Source: a virus. Taken from it: 36,129 nucleotides of DNA. Position 1 is the first letter of the stretch; each line of letters opens with the position of its first letter. Positions 36,050 to 36,129 of the stretch are shown piece after piece. The position numbers and the translations under genes are program-made. The notes under the pieces were generated by a model, which made no database searches, was not told where the DNA came from, and saw only the letters and a program-made list of their open reading frames with translations. The DNA lies in the IMG/VR virus record IMGVR_UViG_3300037504_000493, positions 1-36,129 of that record; one strand, 5' to 3'.

Positions 36050-36129
36050 GTGAAAGTATATATTATTAAGTCTGATAAAGATTTAGAGAAGTATAGAGAT
36101 GATTTTGGTTACCACATAAAAGGTAATGC
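36050..36129 (+). CDS. Small hypothetical frame running off the window end
   Basis: A GTG at 36050 opens MKVYIIKSDKDLEKYRDDFGYHIKGNA, still open at the last base. If the ends are joined, it continues GCA ATT TGA and stops at base 7, giving 28 residues and overlapping the ATG at 36126 of the first gene. The N-terminal beta-helix pattern is plausible but too short to classify. Confidence 0.4.
   Translation, partial: MKVYIIKSDKDLEKYRDDFGYHIKGN

Noticed and set aside
1-36129. Long reverse-strand open frames opposite many genes
   Set aside because: They mirror the codon composition of + strand genes (low-complexity Lys/Glu coding gives Phe/Leu/Ser-rich antisense frames) and lack starts, spacing or motifs of real genes.

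Overview
The window reads as the essentially complete genome of a tailed, podovirus-like bacteriophage (Caudoviricetes, P22-type head and neck logic). All convincing genes lie on the + strand and are densely packed, often with ATGA or TAATG overlaps. TAA, TAG and TGA all act as stops, so the standard bacterial code fits. No integrase, lysogeny repressor, DNA polymerase, RNA polymerase or tRNA gene was found; a lytic life style relying on host polymerases is the simplest reading. The two ends appear to join: the last five bases continue into base 1 to give an ATG in frame with the first gene, so the 36,129 bases probably form a closed circle (circularly permuted or redundant-ended genome).

Layout. 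(1) 1-1417: small genes including a GroES-like co-chaperonin and a membrane-anchored transglutaminase-like protein, closed by a rho-independent terminator. (2) 1489-4709: packaging genes, with a P22 gp3-like small terminase and a GpA-type large terminase. (3) 4706-9770: a promoter and leader, then portal, scaffold, major capsid and two head-surface proteins. (4) 9771-21842: neck and tail region with coiled-coil proteins and an unusually rich set of fibre-like proteins: a YadA-head-like beta-roll fibre, a seven-repeat propeller, a gp53-like fibre and a fibre with a self-cleaving-chaperone-like tail, plus two neck/tail-hub candidates. (5) 21928-26001: three internal or ejection proteins, the last ending in an ADP-ribosyltransferase-like segment. 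(6) 26001-27292: lysis genes, including a circularly permuted M23 peptidase fused to a holin-like tail. (7) 27295-27465: a candidate small RNA gene. (8) 27559-36129: early region with sigma70-type promoters, a membrane-anchored lysozyme-like protein, YopX, an excisionase-like HTH protein, a possible Rad52-like annealing protein, two winged-helix replication proteins, a DnaB-type helicase, an HNH nuclease and many tiny genes.

The most unusual content is regulatory. Three early transcription units (promoters at 32283, 32886 and 35404) start with leader RNAs of one architecture and unrelated sequence: arm S1, arm S2, arm S1', arm S2' plus a U-tract. The S2 pair looks like a terminator, and the S1 pair interleaves with it as a mutually exclusive or pseudoknotted stem. 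Two of these leaders precede paralogous wHTH replication genes in what looks like a tandem duplication of promoter, leader and gene. Other genes follow strong hairpins and A-rich, Shine-Dalgarno-less starts.

Host. Most genes that are not coupled to an upstream gene have A-rich leaders without a Shine-Dalgarno motif, while promoters are classical TTGACA/TACAAT. This argues against Bacteroidota (different promoter consensus) and would fit SD-poor bacteria such as some Patescibacteria; that host guess is weak. All family assignments come from reading motifs, not from database searches.
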